Shown here: positions 40,472-49,737 of the stretch, one piece after another
Position numbering within the stretch: position 1 is the stretch's first letter
Layout of the letters: every line of letters starts with the position of its first letter
Source: JBKHYG01 sp046565595
Lineage (GTDB): Bacteria; Actinomycetota; AC-67
Assembly (NCBI GenBank): GCA_046565595.1
Contig: JBKHYG010000121.1
Coordinates: forward strand, 1 to 64,000
Direction of reading: 5' to 3'
Length of the DNA stretch: 64,000 nucleotides
The notes under the pieces: model-generated
The model's input: the letters and a program-made list of their open reading frames with translations, nothing else
The model's database searches: none
Told to the model about the DNA's origin: nothing
Position numbers and translations under genes: made by a program

Positions 40472-41024
40472 CATCGCAAGAGGGATGTCGATCGTCGCAC
40501 GGCACCTCTTCAAGAAGCCGGTGACCAAGAGCTATCCCGAAGACCCCAAGGACCCGTCCCCGCGTTACCACGGTCGTCATGTCCTGAACAGGTATGAGGA
40601 TGGCCTCGAGCGCTGCATCGGGTGCGAACTGTGCGCTTGGGCATGTCCGGCCGACGCCATATTCGTGGAGAGCGCCGAGAACTCTCCGGAGGAGCGGTAC
40701 TCGCCAGGCGAACGGTACGCGATCGACTACCAGATCTCTTACGCGCGGTGCATCTTCTGTGGCCTGTGCATCGAAGCCTGCCCGACGCGCGCACTCACCA
40801 TGTCGACCGAGTACGAACTGGCCGGACCGAGCCGCGAGGCTCTCGTCTACACAAAGGGCATGTTGCTGGCCGCACCCAACGAGGGAGCGGCGCCGACACC
40901 TCACACCGACGCCGAGGTCCAGGCGAGAGGCATCGACTACTACGGCGGACCGCAGGCGACCGACCCCCTGGCGTCTTCTGAGCGCGCAGAGCATCTACCT
41001 CCGCCGGAACCGGGGGCGCCCTGA
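40458..41024 (+). CDS. nuoI: NADH-quinone oxidoreductase subunit I (set 1)
   Basis: A 188-residue subunit with two [4Fe-4S] clusters (N6a and N6b). The ligand sets are CIGCELCAWACPADA and CIFCGLCIEACPTRA. The 45-residue N-terminus lies along the membrane. The C-terminal extension after residue 125 is rich in Ala, Glu and Pro (EPGAP at the end). It links NuoG to NuoB. It shares 14 bp with nuoH in another frame and 1 bp with nuoJ. Confidence 0.95.
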   Translation: MAFSDIARGMSIVARHLFKKPVTKSYPEDPKDPSPRYHGRHVLNRYEDGLERCIGCELCAWACPADAIFVESAENSPEERYSPGERYAIDYQISYARCIFCGLCIEACPTRALTMSTEYELAGPSREALVYTKGMLLAAPNEGAAPTPHTDAEVQARGIDYYGGPQATDPLASSERAEHLPPPEPGAP

Positions 41025-41560
41025 TGGAACAGTGGGTCTTCTGGCCGATGGCCGTGTTCGCTCTGGCGAGCGCGATGATCGTCATCGTCACTCCCAACGC
41101 GGTGCATGCTGCCCTGGCCCTGGTTGCGAACCTGTTCTCGATCGCGGTGCTGTACCTGCTGTTGGACGCACACTTCCTGGCTGCGGCTCAGGTGGTGGTC
41201 TACGCGGGAGCGATCGTCGTCCTCTTCCTCTTCGTGATCATGTTGCTCGGCGTGGATCGGCGAGAGGACCTTGCCGAGAAGGTCCCGGGTCAGCGCGCGA
41301 TCGGCTTGGCATCCGTGCTGGGGATCGGCGCGATAACCGTCCTGGTCGTCCGTGCGGTCTACGCGACCACGACCTTCGGTGACCTATCTGCTGCGAACGA
41401 GAGTGGGAACATCGAGGCGCTCGGTCGGCTGCTCTTCAGCAGTTACCTCTGGCCCTTCGAGGTCGTATCGGTCCTGTTGGTAGTCGCAGCGATCGCTGCC
41501 ATGGTCCTTGGGCGCAAGCGTCCAACCAGGGAACTCACTCATCAGGATCGTGACGCATGA
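41024..41560 (+). CDS. nuoJ: NADH-quinone oxidoreductase subunit J (set 1)
   Basis: A 178-residue membrane subunit with five helices. VYAGAIVVLFLFVIMLLGV is the conserved third-helix region, and PFEVVSVLLVVAAIAAMVL is the last helix. A short cytoplasmic tail (RKRPTRELTHQD) ends it. It overlaps nuoI by one base and nuoK by four. Confidence 0.94.
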   Translation: MEQWVFWPMAVFALASAMIVIVTPNAVHAALALVANLFSIAVLYLLLDAHFLAAAQVVVYAGAIVVLFLFVIMLLGVDRREDLAEKVPGQRAIGLASVLGIGAITVLVVRAVYATTTFGDLSAANESGNIEALGRLLFSSYLWPFEVVSVLLVVAAIAAMVLGRKRPTRELTHQDRDA

Positions 41561-41859
41561 TCCAGCCCGCACAGTTCTTGGCATTGGCCGCCATGCTCTT
41601 CGCGGTCGGTTCGGCTGGCGTGATCCTGCGTCGGAACCCGCTGGTGATGTTCATGGGGATCGAGCTGATGCTGAACGCGGTCAACCTGACCCTGGTCACC
41701 TTCGCCAAGGTGCATGGGACGCTCGACGGTCAGGTGCTCGCCTTCTTCGTCATCGTCGTCGCTGCTGCCGAGGTGGTTGTCGGACTCGCGATCATCGTGC
41801 AGATGTTCCGACGGGTCCGAGGCGCCGATGTGGATGATCGGAGTTCGCTCAGATGGTGA
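41557..41859 (+). CDS. nuoK: NADH-quinone oxidoreductase subunit K (set 1)
   Basis: A 100-residue subunit with three helices. The conserved acidic residues needed for proton pumping are visible in MGIELMLNAVNLT (second helix) and AAAEVVVGLAIIV (third helix). It overlaps nuoJ by 4 bp and nuoL by 7 bp. Confidence 0.95.
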   Translation: MIQPAQFLALAAMLFAVGSAGVILRRNPLVMFMGIELMLNAVNLTLVTFAKVHGTLDGQVLAFFVIVVAAAEVVVGLAIIVQMFRRVRGADVDDRSSLRW

Positions 41860-43766
41860 TAGCCCACCAGAGCACACCCGCGATCATCGAGAACGCGTGG
41901 ATCGTCGTCGCCTTCCCCCTCCTAGGTGCAGCCTTGTTGTTCGCCTTCGGGCGGAGGATCGGCCGCGGTTCCGGACCTATCGCGACGATCATGATGATCG
42001 GATCGGCGGTGGGCTCGCTGATGATCTTCGGCGAGTTGCTGAAGCGACCGAGCGAACAGAGATCCTTCGTCGAGCCTCTATGGCAGTGGTTCAGCGCGGG
42101 CGATGCGAGCGTCAGCATCTCGACCCGTATCGATCCTCTGACGGTCATGATGCTGCTGGTAGTGACCTGCGTGGGGGCGCTGATCCACCTCTACTCGGTC
42201 GGCTACATGAGGGGCGACGCGCGCGAACCGCGCTTCTTCGCCTACCTCAATCTCTTCGCGGCCTCGATGCTTGTACTGGTGCTGGCTGACAACTTCCTGG
42301 TGCTGTTCCTCGGCTGGGAGCTGGTCGGCATGTGCTCGTACCTGTTGATCGGATTCTGGTTCGAGGATCGAGGCAACGCCGCTGCGGCCAAGAAGGCGTT
42401 CATCACGAACCGTGTGGGAGACGCGGCCTTCCTGATCGCGCTCTTCCTGATGCTGTCGACCTTCGGTTCCTTCTCGTTCGAGGTGATCGGGCAGGCTTCC
42501 GGCGCGGTCCTGTCCGCGGGCACCGCGCTGGCGATCGCGCTGCTGCTGTTCGTGGGGGCAGCCGCCAAGAGCGCCCAGATCCCGCTGTATGTGTGGCTGC
42601 CGGACGCCATGGCCGGGCCCACGCCGGTGTCGGCTCTCATCCATGCCGCCACCATGGTCACTGCCGGCATCTATCTGGTGGTGCGTGCGGCCCCCATCTT
42701 CGAGGTATCTCCGCTGGCCTCCGATGTGGTCGCATGGGTCGGTGTCGCGACGATGCTCCTGGCTGGGTTGATGGCGATCGTCCAGGACGACATCAAGAAG
42801 ATCCTCGCCTACTCGACCGTCAGCCAGCTCGGCTACATGTTCATCGGGGTCGGAGTTGGAGCCAGCGCCGCTGGTCTCTTCCATCTCGTCACACACGCCT
42901 TCTTCAAGGCGTTGCTGTTCCTGGGCGCGGGGAGCGTCATGCATGCCCTCTCCGGGCGCACCGACATCACCACGATGGGTGGCTTGTTCCGCAAGATCCC
43001 GTGGACCTCGGTCACCTTCATCGCTGGTTGGCTAGCGATCATCGGCTTCCCCTTGACTGCGGGCTTCTTCTCCAAGGACCAGATCCTCGAGGGCGCCTAT
43101 GTCGCCGACCAGCAGGCCATCTGGATCCTCGGTCTGGTTGGAGCAGTCATCACCGGGTTCTACATGACCCGCCTGGTTGTGCTGACCTTCTTCGGCAAGC
43201 CACGAGATCCGGATCTACATCCTCACGAGTCGCCTCCCTCCATGGTCTTCCCGCTGGTGTTGCTGGCGGTCGCGAGCCTCGTCGGCGGTTGGCTGATCAA
43301 CGCGCATCCCGAGGATGGTCGTCTCGTCGGCTGGCTCGCTCCAGTCCTTGGCCAGCACGAGGCCGCCCACGGGGCACTCTCTGCGACGACGCTGTCGATC
43401 ATCGCCTCTGGCGCCGGCCTCATAGGAGCCCTGGTAGCCATCGTCGCGTACGGCTTCCGCCGCTTCGACTGGCAGGCCCGCCGCGAGAGGCCGGGGATCC
43501 TCTGGCGGGTTGCCCGCGACAGGTTCTATGTCGACCACGCGTACGAGTTCATCTTCACCGGCCTCGGGAAGGTTGGCGCTACCGCGCTTGCCTATGTCGT
43601 CGATGCGCGATGGATCGACGGAGCGGTCGGGTCGGTCGGAGCTGTGTCCACCAGGGTCGCGCAGCTCGCTCGGCGCCTACAGAACGGCCTGGTACGGACC
43701 TACGCGCTCGGGATCCTGGCGGGGACGGTCCTGATGCTCGCGTACATGGTGGGGAGGAACTGGTAG
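41853..43766 (+). CDS. nuoL: NADH-quinone oxidoreductase subunit L (set 1)
   Basis: A 637-residue antiporter-like distal subunit, near full family length. The conserved core SAQIPLYVWLPDAMAGPTPVSALIHAATMV includes the pumping Lys/Asp region; GWELVGMCSYLLIGFW and KKILAYSTVSQLGYM follow the family. The C-terminal lateral helix and last transmembrane segment (YALGILAGTVLMLAYMVG) are present. The ATG lies 7 bp inside nuoK; GTG 41856 is an alternative. Confidence 0.95.
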   Translation: MVIAHQSTPAIIENAWIVVAFPLLGAALLFAFGRRIGRGSGPIATIMMIGSAVGSLMIFGELLKRPSEQRSFVEPLWQWFSAGDASVSISTRIDPLTVMMLLVVTCVGALIHLYSVGYMRGDAREPRFFAYLNLFAASMLVLVLADNFLVLFLGWELVGMCSYLLIGFWFEDRGNAAAAKKAFITNRVGDAAFLIALFLMLSTFGSFSFEVIGQASGAVLSAGTALAIALLLFVGAAAKSAQIPLYVWLPDAMAGPTPVSALIHAATMVTAGIYLVVRAAPIFEVSPLASDVVAWVGVATMLLAGLMAIVQDDIKKILAYSTVSQLGYMFIGVGVGASAAGLFHLVTHAFFKALLFLGAGSVMHALSGRTDITTMGGLFRKIPWTSVTFIAGWLAIIGFPLTAGFFSKDQILEGAYVADQQAIWILGLVGAVITGFYMTRLVVLTFFGKPRDPDLHPHESPPSMVFPLVLLAVASLVGGWLINAHPEDGRLVGWLAPVLGQHEAAHGALSATTLSIIASGAGLIGALVAIVAYGFRRFDWQARRERPGILWRVARDRFYVDHAYEFIFTGLGKVGATALAYVVDARWIDGAVGSVGAVSTRVAQLARRLQNGLVRTYALGILAGTVLMLAYMVGRNW

Positions 43767-45260
43767 ATGGGCTGGCTGTCGGTGACCCTCTGGGCGCCTG
43801 TCGTGGGGGCTCTAGTCATCGGGTTCCTTCCGCGTCGGTACGGTGCCGCTGCCAAGGGGCTCGCCCTGGCCGCTTCCTTGACAGCCTTCATCTCGTCGCT
43901 GGTCGTGCTCGGGCTGTTCGAGACCGGAGTGGCCGGCTATCAACTGGCCGAGAAGGCCGAGTGGATCCGGTCCTTGGGCGCTTCCTATGGACTCGCCGTC
44001 GACGGGATCAGTCTCTGGCTGGTCATCCTCACCGCGTTCCTGACACCGATCTGCATCCTTGCCTCTTGGGACAACATCAACGAGCCCAAGCGCTTCTTCG
44101 CGTTGCTGCTCGTCCTCGAGACCGCAGTCATCGGCGTGTTCATGGCTACGGACCTGCTGCTGTTCTACCTGTTCTGGGAAGCGATGCTGATCCCGATGTA
44201 CTTCCTGATCGGGATGTGGGGTCACGAGCGGCGGATCTACGCGGCGATCAAGTTCTTCCTCTACACGCTGCTGGGAGGTCTGGTCATGCTCGCGGGGGTC
44301 GTCGTGTTGGCCTTCAGCGCGAAGGGCCAGCTTGGTGGCATCACCTTCGATCTCGAGCAACTCCAGACCGCGACGATAGGACTTGGCACGCAGCGGTGGT
44401 TGTTCGCTGCCTTCATGCTCGCCTTCGCGATCAAGATCCCGATCTTCCCCTTCCATACCTGGCTTCCCGATGCGCACACCGAAGCGCCGACGGCAGGGTC
44501 GGTCATGCTGGCCGGAGTGCTGCTGAAGTTGGGTGCCTACGGGATGCTGCGTTACGGGCTGGGGCTGTTCCCGGAAGTGGCGATCGAGGCGGGTCCGATA
44601 CTTGCGGTCCTTGCGATCATCGGTATCGTCTATGGCGCTCTGGTCGCAACGATGCAGACCGACCTGAAGCGTCTGGTCGCATATTCGAGCGTCAGCCACC
44701 TGGGTTTCGTGGTCCTGGGGATCGCCGCTCTGACCACCACCAGTCTGCAAGGCGCGACCCTGCAGATGATCAATCATGGACTGTCGACCGGAGCCTTGTT
44801 CCTGGTGGTCGGGATGGTCTACGAGCGACGCCACACCAGACAGATCGAGGAACTCGGCGGCCTCGCGTCGGCTGCGCCGTTGATGGGAGGAGCGATGCTG
44901 TTGGCGAGCCTCGCCAGCCTTGGCCTGCCCGGCTTGAACGGCTTCGTGGGCGAGTTCCTGATCCTCGCCGGCAGCTTCGGGGTGAACAAGCTCTACGCGA
45001 TCGTCGGTGTCAGCGGCGTGATCCTCGCGGCTCTCTACCTGTTGTGGGCCTACCAGCGGAGCTTCCAAGGACCTATCGAGCGACCGGAGAACCGCATCGT
45101 CGACCTCACCGGCCGAGAGCGTCTGGTGTTGGCACCGGTATTGGCTCTGCTGATCGTCTTCGGCCTCTTCCCGCGTCCGATCCTCGAGCGCAGCGAACCA
45201 ACCGTGCGTTCGCTGCTCGAGCGGGTTGAACAGATCCGCGCTGCGCAGGAGGCCCGCTGA
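43767..45260 (+). CDS. nuoM: NADH-quinone oxidoreductase subunit M (set 1)
   Basis: A 497-residue antiporter-like subunit with about 14 helices. FYLFWEAMLIPMYFLIGMWG has the key Glu. IKIPIFPFHTWLPDAHTEAPTAGSVMLAGVLLKLG and LVAYSSVSHLGFV are family signatures. It directly follows the nuoL stop, and its own stop touches the nuoN start. Confidence 0.95.
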   Translation: MGWLSVTLWAPVVGALVIGFLPRRYGAAAKGLALAASLTAFISSLVVLGLFETGVAGYQLAEKAEWIRSLGASYGLAVDGISLWLVILTAFLTPICILASWDNINEPKRFFALLLVLETAVIGVFMATDLLLFYLFWEAMLIPMYFLIGMWGHERRIYAAIKFFLYTLLGGLVMLAGVVVLAFSAKGQLGGITFDLEQLQTATIGLGTQRWLFAAFMLAFAIKIPIFPFHTWLPDAHTEAPTAGSVMLAGVLLKLGAYGMLRYGLGLFPEVAIEAGPILAVLAIIGIVYGALVATMQTDLKRLVAYSSVSHLGFVVLGIAALTTTSLQGATLQMINHGLSTGALFLVVGMVYERRHTRQIEELGGLASAAPLMGGAMLLASLASLGLPGLNGFVGEFLILAGSFGVNKLYAIVGVSGVILAALYLLWAYQRSFQGPIERPENRIVDLTGRERLVLAPVLALLIVFGLFPRPILERSEPTVRSLLERVEQIRAAQEAR

Positions 45261-46714
45261 TGCCGGTAGAGCAGGCTCCCGAGATCATCTGGCACGCGCT
45301 CTCGCCGATGCTGATCCTGCTGGCTGGCGGCATGCTGCTGCTCCTCGTTGGAGTGTTCGCTCCCGCCCTTCCCCGTCGCTTCCTGGCGATCGGATCGTTC
45401 CTGACCGTCGTGCTGTCGGGCATCTTCCTCGCCGCTCAGCTCCCTTCCCAACCTCGCATCACCATGAACGACATGGTCATCATCGATGGTGTGGGCCTCT
45501 TCGCTTCGATGGTGATCCTCGCAGCTGCGGCGTTCGTGATCCCGGTGACCCATTCGTATCTCCGCGAACATGGATGGAACCGGGTCGAGTATCAGCCGCT
45601 GCTGTTGTTCGCGACCCTCGGGATGGTCATGCTCGCCACGGCGAACGATCTCATCATGGTCTTCATCGCCATCGAGGTCTTGTCGCTCGCGCTGTACACG
45701 ATGGTGGGCATCGCCAAGAGAGAACGCACGGCTCAGGAAGCGAGCCTGAAGTACTTCCTCCTCGGTGCCTTCTCCAGCGCGATCCTGCTCTACGGAGTGG
45801 CCTTGTTGTTCGGCGGTACCGGATCCACTCGGATCCCCGCCATCGCCGACACGATCGCTGCGGGCGGAGCTGACGGCAGACTGGTCTTCGCCGGGCTCGC
45901 CTTGCTCATCACCGGTTTCGCCTTCAAGATCGGCGCGGTGCCGTTCCACGCTTGGACACCAGATGTGTATCAGGGCGCTCCCACCGCTGTGACGGCATTC
46001 ATGGCTGCGGGGACCAAGGCCGCCGCCTTCGCAGCGTTGCTCCGCACGCTGCTGGTGTCCTTCGGAGCGATCGCGTGGGATTGGCGTCCGGTGCTCTGGG
46101 CCATCGCCATCGCAAGCATGGTCCTCGGATCCGTGGTCGCGATCGTCCAGACCGACATCAAACGGATGCTCGGATATTCGAGCGTCGCACATGCGGGTTT
46201 CATCCTCATCGGCGTGGTCGCGGCCGATCGTGACGGGCTCGCCTCCTCTCTGTTCTATCTGGCCGTCTACGCCCTGATGACCATCGGAGCGTTCGTGTCG
46301 GTGATGGCCAGTGGTAGGGGAGACGATGAGCGAAGCGACCTGGCATCCTGGGCTGGGCTCGGGCACGCCGAGCCGCTGTTCGCGGGCGTCATGACCTTCT
46401 TCCTGTTGTCGCTCGCAGGGATCCCGCCTACGGGAGGTTTCGCCGCCAAGTTCCTGGTGTTCGCCGCCGCCGAAGGCCAGGGTGAAACAGGACTGGTGAT
46501 CGTGGGTGTCTTGAGCAGCGTCGTAGCGGCGTTCTTCTATCTCCGCGTGATAGTCCTCATGTGGCTGCAGGACCCGCTGGACATGCAGCGATCCGCGCTC
46601 GATCGGGTCAGTGCCTGGACGCTCGGCGCAGCAGCAGGTCTCGTCGCGATCATCGGCATCTACCCACAGGCGTTGATCGACCTCGCCCGCAACGCCGCGA
46701 CGCTGGCAGGCTGA
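45260..46714 (+). CDS. nuoN: NADH-quinone oxidoreductase subunit N (set 1)
   Basis: A 484-residue third antiporter-like subunit. LMVFIAIEVLSLALYTMVG contains the conserved Glu. FKIGAVPFHAWTPDVYQGAPTAVTAFMAAGTKAA and KRMLGYSSVAHAGF match the family. It ends the 14-gene cluster, and the next gene begins at its stop codon (TGATG), so polyprenyl-synthase expression is tied to complex I. Confidence 0.95.
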   Translation: MPVEQAPEIIWHALSPMLILLAGGMLLLLVGVFAPALPRRFLAIGSFLTVVLSGIFLAAQLPSQPRITMNDMVIIDGVGLFASMVILAAAAFVIPVTHSYLREHGWNRVEYQPLLLFATLGMVMLATANDLIMVFIAIEVLSLALYTMVGIAKRERTAQEASLKYFLLGAFSSAILLYGVALLFGGTGSTRIPAIADTIAAGGADGRLVFAGLALLITGFAFKIGAVPFHAWTPDVYQGAPTAVTAFMAAGTKAAAFAALLRTLLVSFGAIAWDWRPVLWAIAIASMVLGSVVAIVQTDIKRMLGYSSVAHAGFILIGVVAADRDGLASSLFYLAVYALMTIGAFVSVMASGRGDDERSDLASWAGLGHAEPLFAGVMTFFLLSLAGIPPTGGFAAKFLVFAAAEGQGETGLVIVGVLSSVVAAFFYLRVIVLMWLQDPLDMQRSALDRVSAWTLGAAAGLVAIIGIYPQALIDLARNAATLAG

Positions 46715-47694
46715 TGGGCCTGAAACTGCCCGCGCTCCCTCGGCTAGAGGCTGAGCTGCGAGAAGATCTTGAGGCGGTCGAGTCGCTCCTCAGGTCCTCC
46801 GTCGCCTCGGATCTGCCACTGCTGGACGAAGCTTCGCGCTTCTTGATCGAGGCCGGAGGGAAGCGCTTCCGCCCTCTCCTGGTGCTCCTGTCGGGACGCT
46901 TCGGGAAACAGGACGCGCCCGAGAGCCTGCGTGCGTGCGCGGCGGCGATCGAACTGACGCATCTCGCGACGCTGTATCACGACGATGTGATGGATGAGAC
47001 CATGACCCGTCGCGGGGTCGACACGGCCCATCGCAGGTACGGCAACGCGACCGCGATCTTGGTCGGCGACTTCCTGTTCGCGCGAGCCTCGAAACTGTCC
47101 GCACCGCTCGGGGTATATGTATCAGAGAGATTGGCTTCGACGATCGGGGACCTGGTAACCGGTCAGGTCATGGAGACCGAACTCTCCTCCGGTGGAGACC
47201 AGCGTGTGCCTACCGTAGAGGAACACCTCGAGGTGCTGCGGTTGAAGACTGCCGTGCTGATCGAAACCTCATGCCACCTCGGGGCCTATCTAAGTGGAGC
47301 AGACCACGGGACAGTCCAGGCGCTGACGAGGTTCGGCGCACAGATCGGCCTTGCCTTCCAGTTATCCGACGATCTGCTCGACCTCGTTGGGGACGAGAGC
47401 GAGACAGGCAAGCGGCCGGGAACGGACCTGCGTGAAGGGGTCCTGACCCTGGCGCCGCTGCTGACCTTGTCCAGCGACTCCGAGTCAGCGAAGCGTCTGC
47501 GGTCGGCCCTTCAGGAGGCGGATCTGGATACGGCGATCGAACTGTTGCGGCAGGACGGCAGCATCGATCTTGCGCGGGAAAAGGTACGCGCCCATCGAGA
47601 CATGGCGCTTCAGGCCTTGGAGCAACTTCCTAGGTCCGACGCGGCTGACGCGCTCAGATGGATGGCCGAGACACTCGACGATCGGACGCTGTGA
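46714..47694 (+). CDS. Polyprenyl diphosphate synthase (trans-isoprenyl synthase)
   Basis: This 326-residue enzyme extends an allylic diphosphate with isopentenyl units. The first aspartate-rich motif is LYHDDVMDE and the second is LSDDLLDLVGDE. GGKRFRPLLVLLSG precedes them. The residues before the first motif (ATL) are small, consistent with a long product, for instance the menaquinone chain. It resembles mycobacterial GrcC1, whose gene is beside menJ; here the reductase gene lies at the head of the same nuo run. The stop overlaps the glycosyltransferase start by one base. Confidence 0.92.
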   Translation: MGLKLPALPRLEAELREDLEAVESLLRSSVASDLPLLDEASRFLIEAGGKRFRPLLVLLSGRFGKQDAPESLRACAAAIELTHLATLYHDDVMDETMTRRGVDTAHRRYGNATAILVGDFLFARASKLSAPLGVYVSERLASTIGDLVTGQVMETELSSGGDQRVPTVEEHLEVLRLKTAVLIETSCHLGAYLSGADHGTVQALTRFGAQIGLAFQLSDDLLDLVGDESETGKRPGTDLREGVLTLAPLLTLSSDSESAKRLRSALQEADLDTAIELLRQDGSIDLAREKVRAHRDMALQALEQLPRSDAADALRWMAETLDDRTL

Positions 47695-48842
47695 TGCGGG
47701 TCGCGATCATCGTTCACTCCTACTACCTGCGAGACACCCGTCCTCGCCGTCACGCCGCCATCCTCTCTCGCGCCGGACACCAGGTCGAGGTCATCTGCGC
47801 GCGCGATGTCGACGAATCTGCCTCCGAGGAGATCGGGGGAGTGAAGATCCGCCGGCTACCTGCTAGACGCAAGCGCGGATCCAAGCTCCGATACATCTTC
47901 GAGTATCTCTCCTTCACGCTCATGGCTTCGCTGGCGCTGCTACGGAGAAGAGGCCGCTACGACGCGATCATCGTGCTCGGCATCCCGAACTTCCTGGTGG
48001 CTTCCACGCTCGTCCTGCGACCCCGCAAGCAGCAGCGTCCGAGGATCCTGCTCGACATGCGTGATCCATTGCCCGAGTTCTTCCAGGCCAAGTATCAGAT
48101 GCCGGCTGGGTCCCTGGCGCATCGGCTCTTGCTCGCCGAGGAGCGTTTCTCTTGTCGCCTTGCCGACCAGATCCTGACGGTGGTCGGTTCGATGGCTCGG
48201 CTGTATGCGCGCAGTGTCGATCCATCCAAGATCAAGGTCGCGATGAACGCGCCCGACACGAGGCTCTTCAAGGTGACCGATGTCAGACGGGACCCCTCTG
48301 ATCGGACCATGCTCTACACCGGCACGGTGGCAGAACGCTATGGCGTGGATCTGGCGGTTCATGCGGTCGCGCTCCTCAAGGCAGAGATCCCTGGTCTGCG
48401 CCTGCGGATCGTCGGGGATGGCGATCTCATCGAGGACTGTCGCGCGAAGGCAACATCCCTGGGGGTATCCGACAGGGTCGAGTTCCTCGCCCCGGTGCCG
48501 CTGGATCAGGTGCCTGGGCTCATCGCGTCGGCTTGGATCGGGGTGCAGCCCAACCGTAGCGATGCGCTGATGGATCACAGCCTGTCGACCAAGATCCTCG
48601 AGTGGGCGAGCCTCAGGCTGCCCGTCGTGGCTGGTCGAACCGATGCACTCGAGGCGGTGTTCGGATCGGACTCGATCTGGCTGCACGAACCCGGCGATCT
48701 AGAGGACCTGTGCCGCTGTATCCGCGAGGTCCAGGCCGGCCAAGACACCGCTCGTCGCCTAGAGCTGGCGCAGCAGCGGGCCGAGGCGGTCGACTTCGAG
48801 TCACAGGCCAAGGTCCTCCTGGCGGCGGTCGAGGGGGCGTGA
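47694..48842 (+). CDS. GT4-family glycosyltransferase
   Basis: A 382-residue GT-B fold enzyme. The N-terminal half begins VAIIVHSYYLRDTRPRRHAAIL. The hydrophobic FTLMASLALLRRR segment may dock it to the membrane. The C-terminal half has MLYTGTVAERYGVD, LRLRIVGDGDL, VEFLAPVPLDQVPGLIAS and the sugar-nucleotide region DHSLSTKILEWASLRLPVV, which contains the donor-site Glu. It opens the surface-glycan locus although its start overlaps the polyprenyl-synthase stop. It probably transfers a sugar to a lipid-linked acceptor that the following ABC-2 exporter moves. Confidence 0.86.
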   Translation: MRVAIIVHSYYLRDTRPRRHAAILSRAGHQVEVICARDVDESASEEIGGVKIRRLPARRKRGSKLRYIFEYLSFTLMASLALLRRRGRYDAIIVLGIPNFLVASTLVLRPRKQQRPRILLDMRDPLPEFFQAKYQMPAGSLAHRLLLAEERFSCRLADQILTVVGSMARLYARSVDPSKIKVAMNAPDTRLFKVTDVRRDPSDRTMLYTGTVAERYGVDLAVHAVALLKAEIPGLRLRIVGDGDLIEDCRAKATSLGVSDRVEFLAPVPLDQVPGLIASAWIGVQPNRSDALMDHSLSTKILEWASLRLPVVAGRTDALEAVFGSDSIWLHEPGDLEDLCRCIREVQAGQDTARRLELAQQRAEAVDFESQAKVLLAAVEGA

Positions 48843-48909
48843 TGCTGCAGAAGAGCGTCATCGTCGTTGCTATCCTCGCCGCGGAGGCCGCCCAACGCAG
48901 GCGGGACCG

Positions 48910-49737
48910 ATGAGCACCAAGACCGACAGCGTCGTCATAGAGAACGACTCGAGACTCGCGTCCTATGGGGCCTACATCAACGAGATGTGGGAGCGCAAGG
49001 GGCTCGTCCGGGTGCTCGCCAGTCGCGAGTTGAAGTCGTCCTACGACATGAATGTCGTCGGCTTCATGTGGTGGCTGCTCGAGCCCCTCACCCTGACCGG
49101 GGTCTACTTCATCCTCTTCAGTGTGATCTTCAACAACCGCCGTGAGAACTATCTACTCGTTCTGCTCACGGCTCTGCTGCCCTTCAAGTGGTTCAACCAG
49201 ACGATCGTCCAGTCCATGGGTACGGTCCGGTCGCACGCGAGCCTGATAACCGATGTGTACTTCCCGCGGGCTCTACTACCGATGACCGAGACCGTCATCG
49301 GGCTCGCGCATTTCTCGGTGGGTCTGTTGGTCGTTCCGGTGCTCATGATCATCATGGGTGTCCCGGCGACCTGGAACCTGCTCGCGCTGCCCGGGATCAT
49401 GTTGGTTCAGTTGATCTTCGGCCTCGGCCTCGCCTATCCGATGTCGGTCCTCGGCTTGAACTACCGCAACCTGCCGAACCTCATGGGCAACATCCTGAGG
49501 CTGTGGTTCTATCTCTCTCCAGCGATCTGGAGCATCGAGAGGGTGCCCGAGAGGTACCACTGGCTGGTCAGTCTCAATCCCTTGAGCGGGCTCTTCCAGG
49601 GATATCACTCGGCGATCCTGGGTGATCCATGGCGGGTCTGGGATCTGATGTGGACCCTCACGCTGGGCACCGTGCTGCTGATCGGCGGCACCTATTACTT
49701 CACGCGCCGAGAAGCGCAGTTCGGGAAGATGTTGTGA
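48910..49737 (+). CDS. ABC-2 type polysaccharide exporter permease (Wzm/TagG family)
   Basis: A 275-residue permease. The N-terminal amphipathic stretch SRELKSSYDMNVVGFMWWLLEPL is typical of Wzm/TagG/RfbA. Six helices follow (TGVYFILFSVIF, LLVLLTALLPFKWF, the central VVPVLMIIMGVPATW, LVQLIFGLGLAYPM, IWSIERVPERY-flanked segments and LGTVLLIGGTYYF). It exports a lipid-linked glycan or teichoic-acid-like polymer with the coupled ATPase. The gap of 67 bp before it contains TGCTATCCT as a possible -10. The stop overlaps the ATPase start (GTGA). Confidence 0.92.
   Translation: MSTKTDSVVIENDSRLASYGAYINEMWERKGLVRVLASRELKSSYDMNVVGFMWWLLEPLTLTGVYFILFSVIFNNRRENYLLVLLTALLPFKWFNQTIVQSMGTVRSHASLITDVYFPRALLPMTETVIGLAHFSVGLLVVPVLMIIMGVPATWNLLALPGIMLVQLIFGLGLAYPMSVLGLNYRNLPNLMGNILRLWFYLSPAIWSIERVPERYHWLVSLNPLSGLFQGYHSAILGDPWRVWDLMWTLTLGTVLLIGGTYYFTRREAQFGKML

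Noticed and set aside
42332..45229. 965-residue plus-strand ORF across nuoL and nuoM
   Set aside because: It runs in another frame of two well-defined membrane subunits and is Arg/Gly/Pro/His rich with no membrane helices; a shadow of strongly biased codons.
43812..46366. Long minus-strand ORFs opposite nuoM and nuoN (up to 438 residues)
   Set aside because: They mirror conserved complex I genes and consist of Asp/His/Gln/Arg-rich sequence without any family match.
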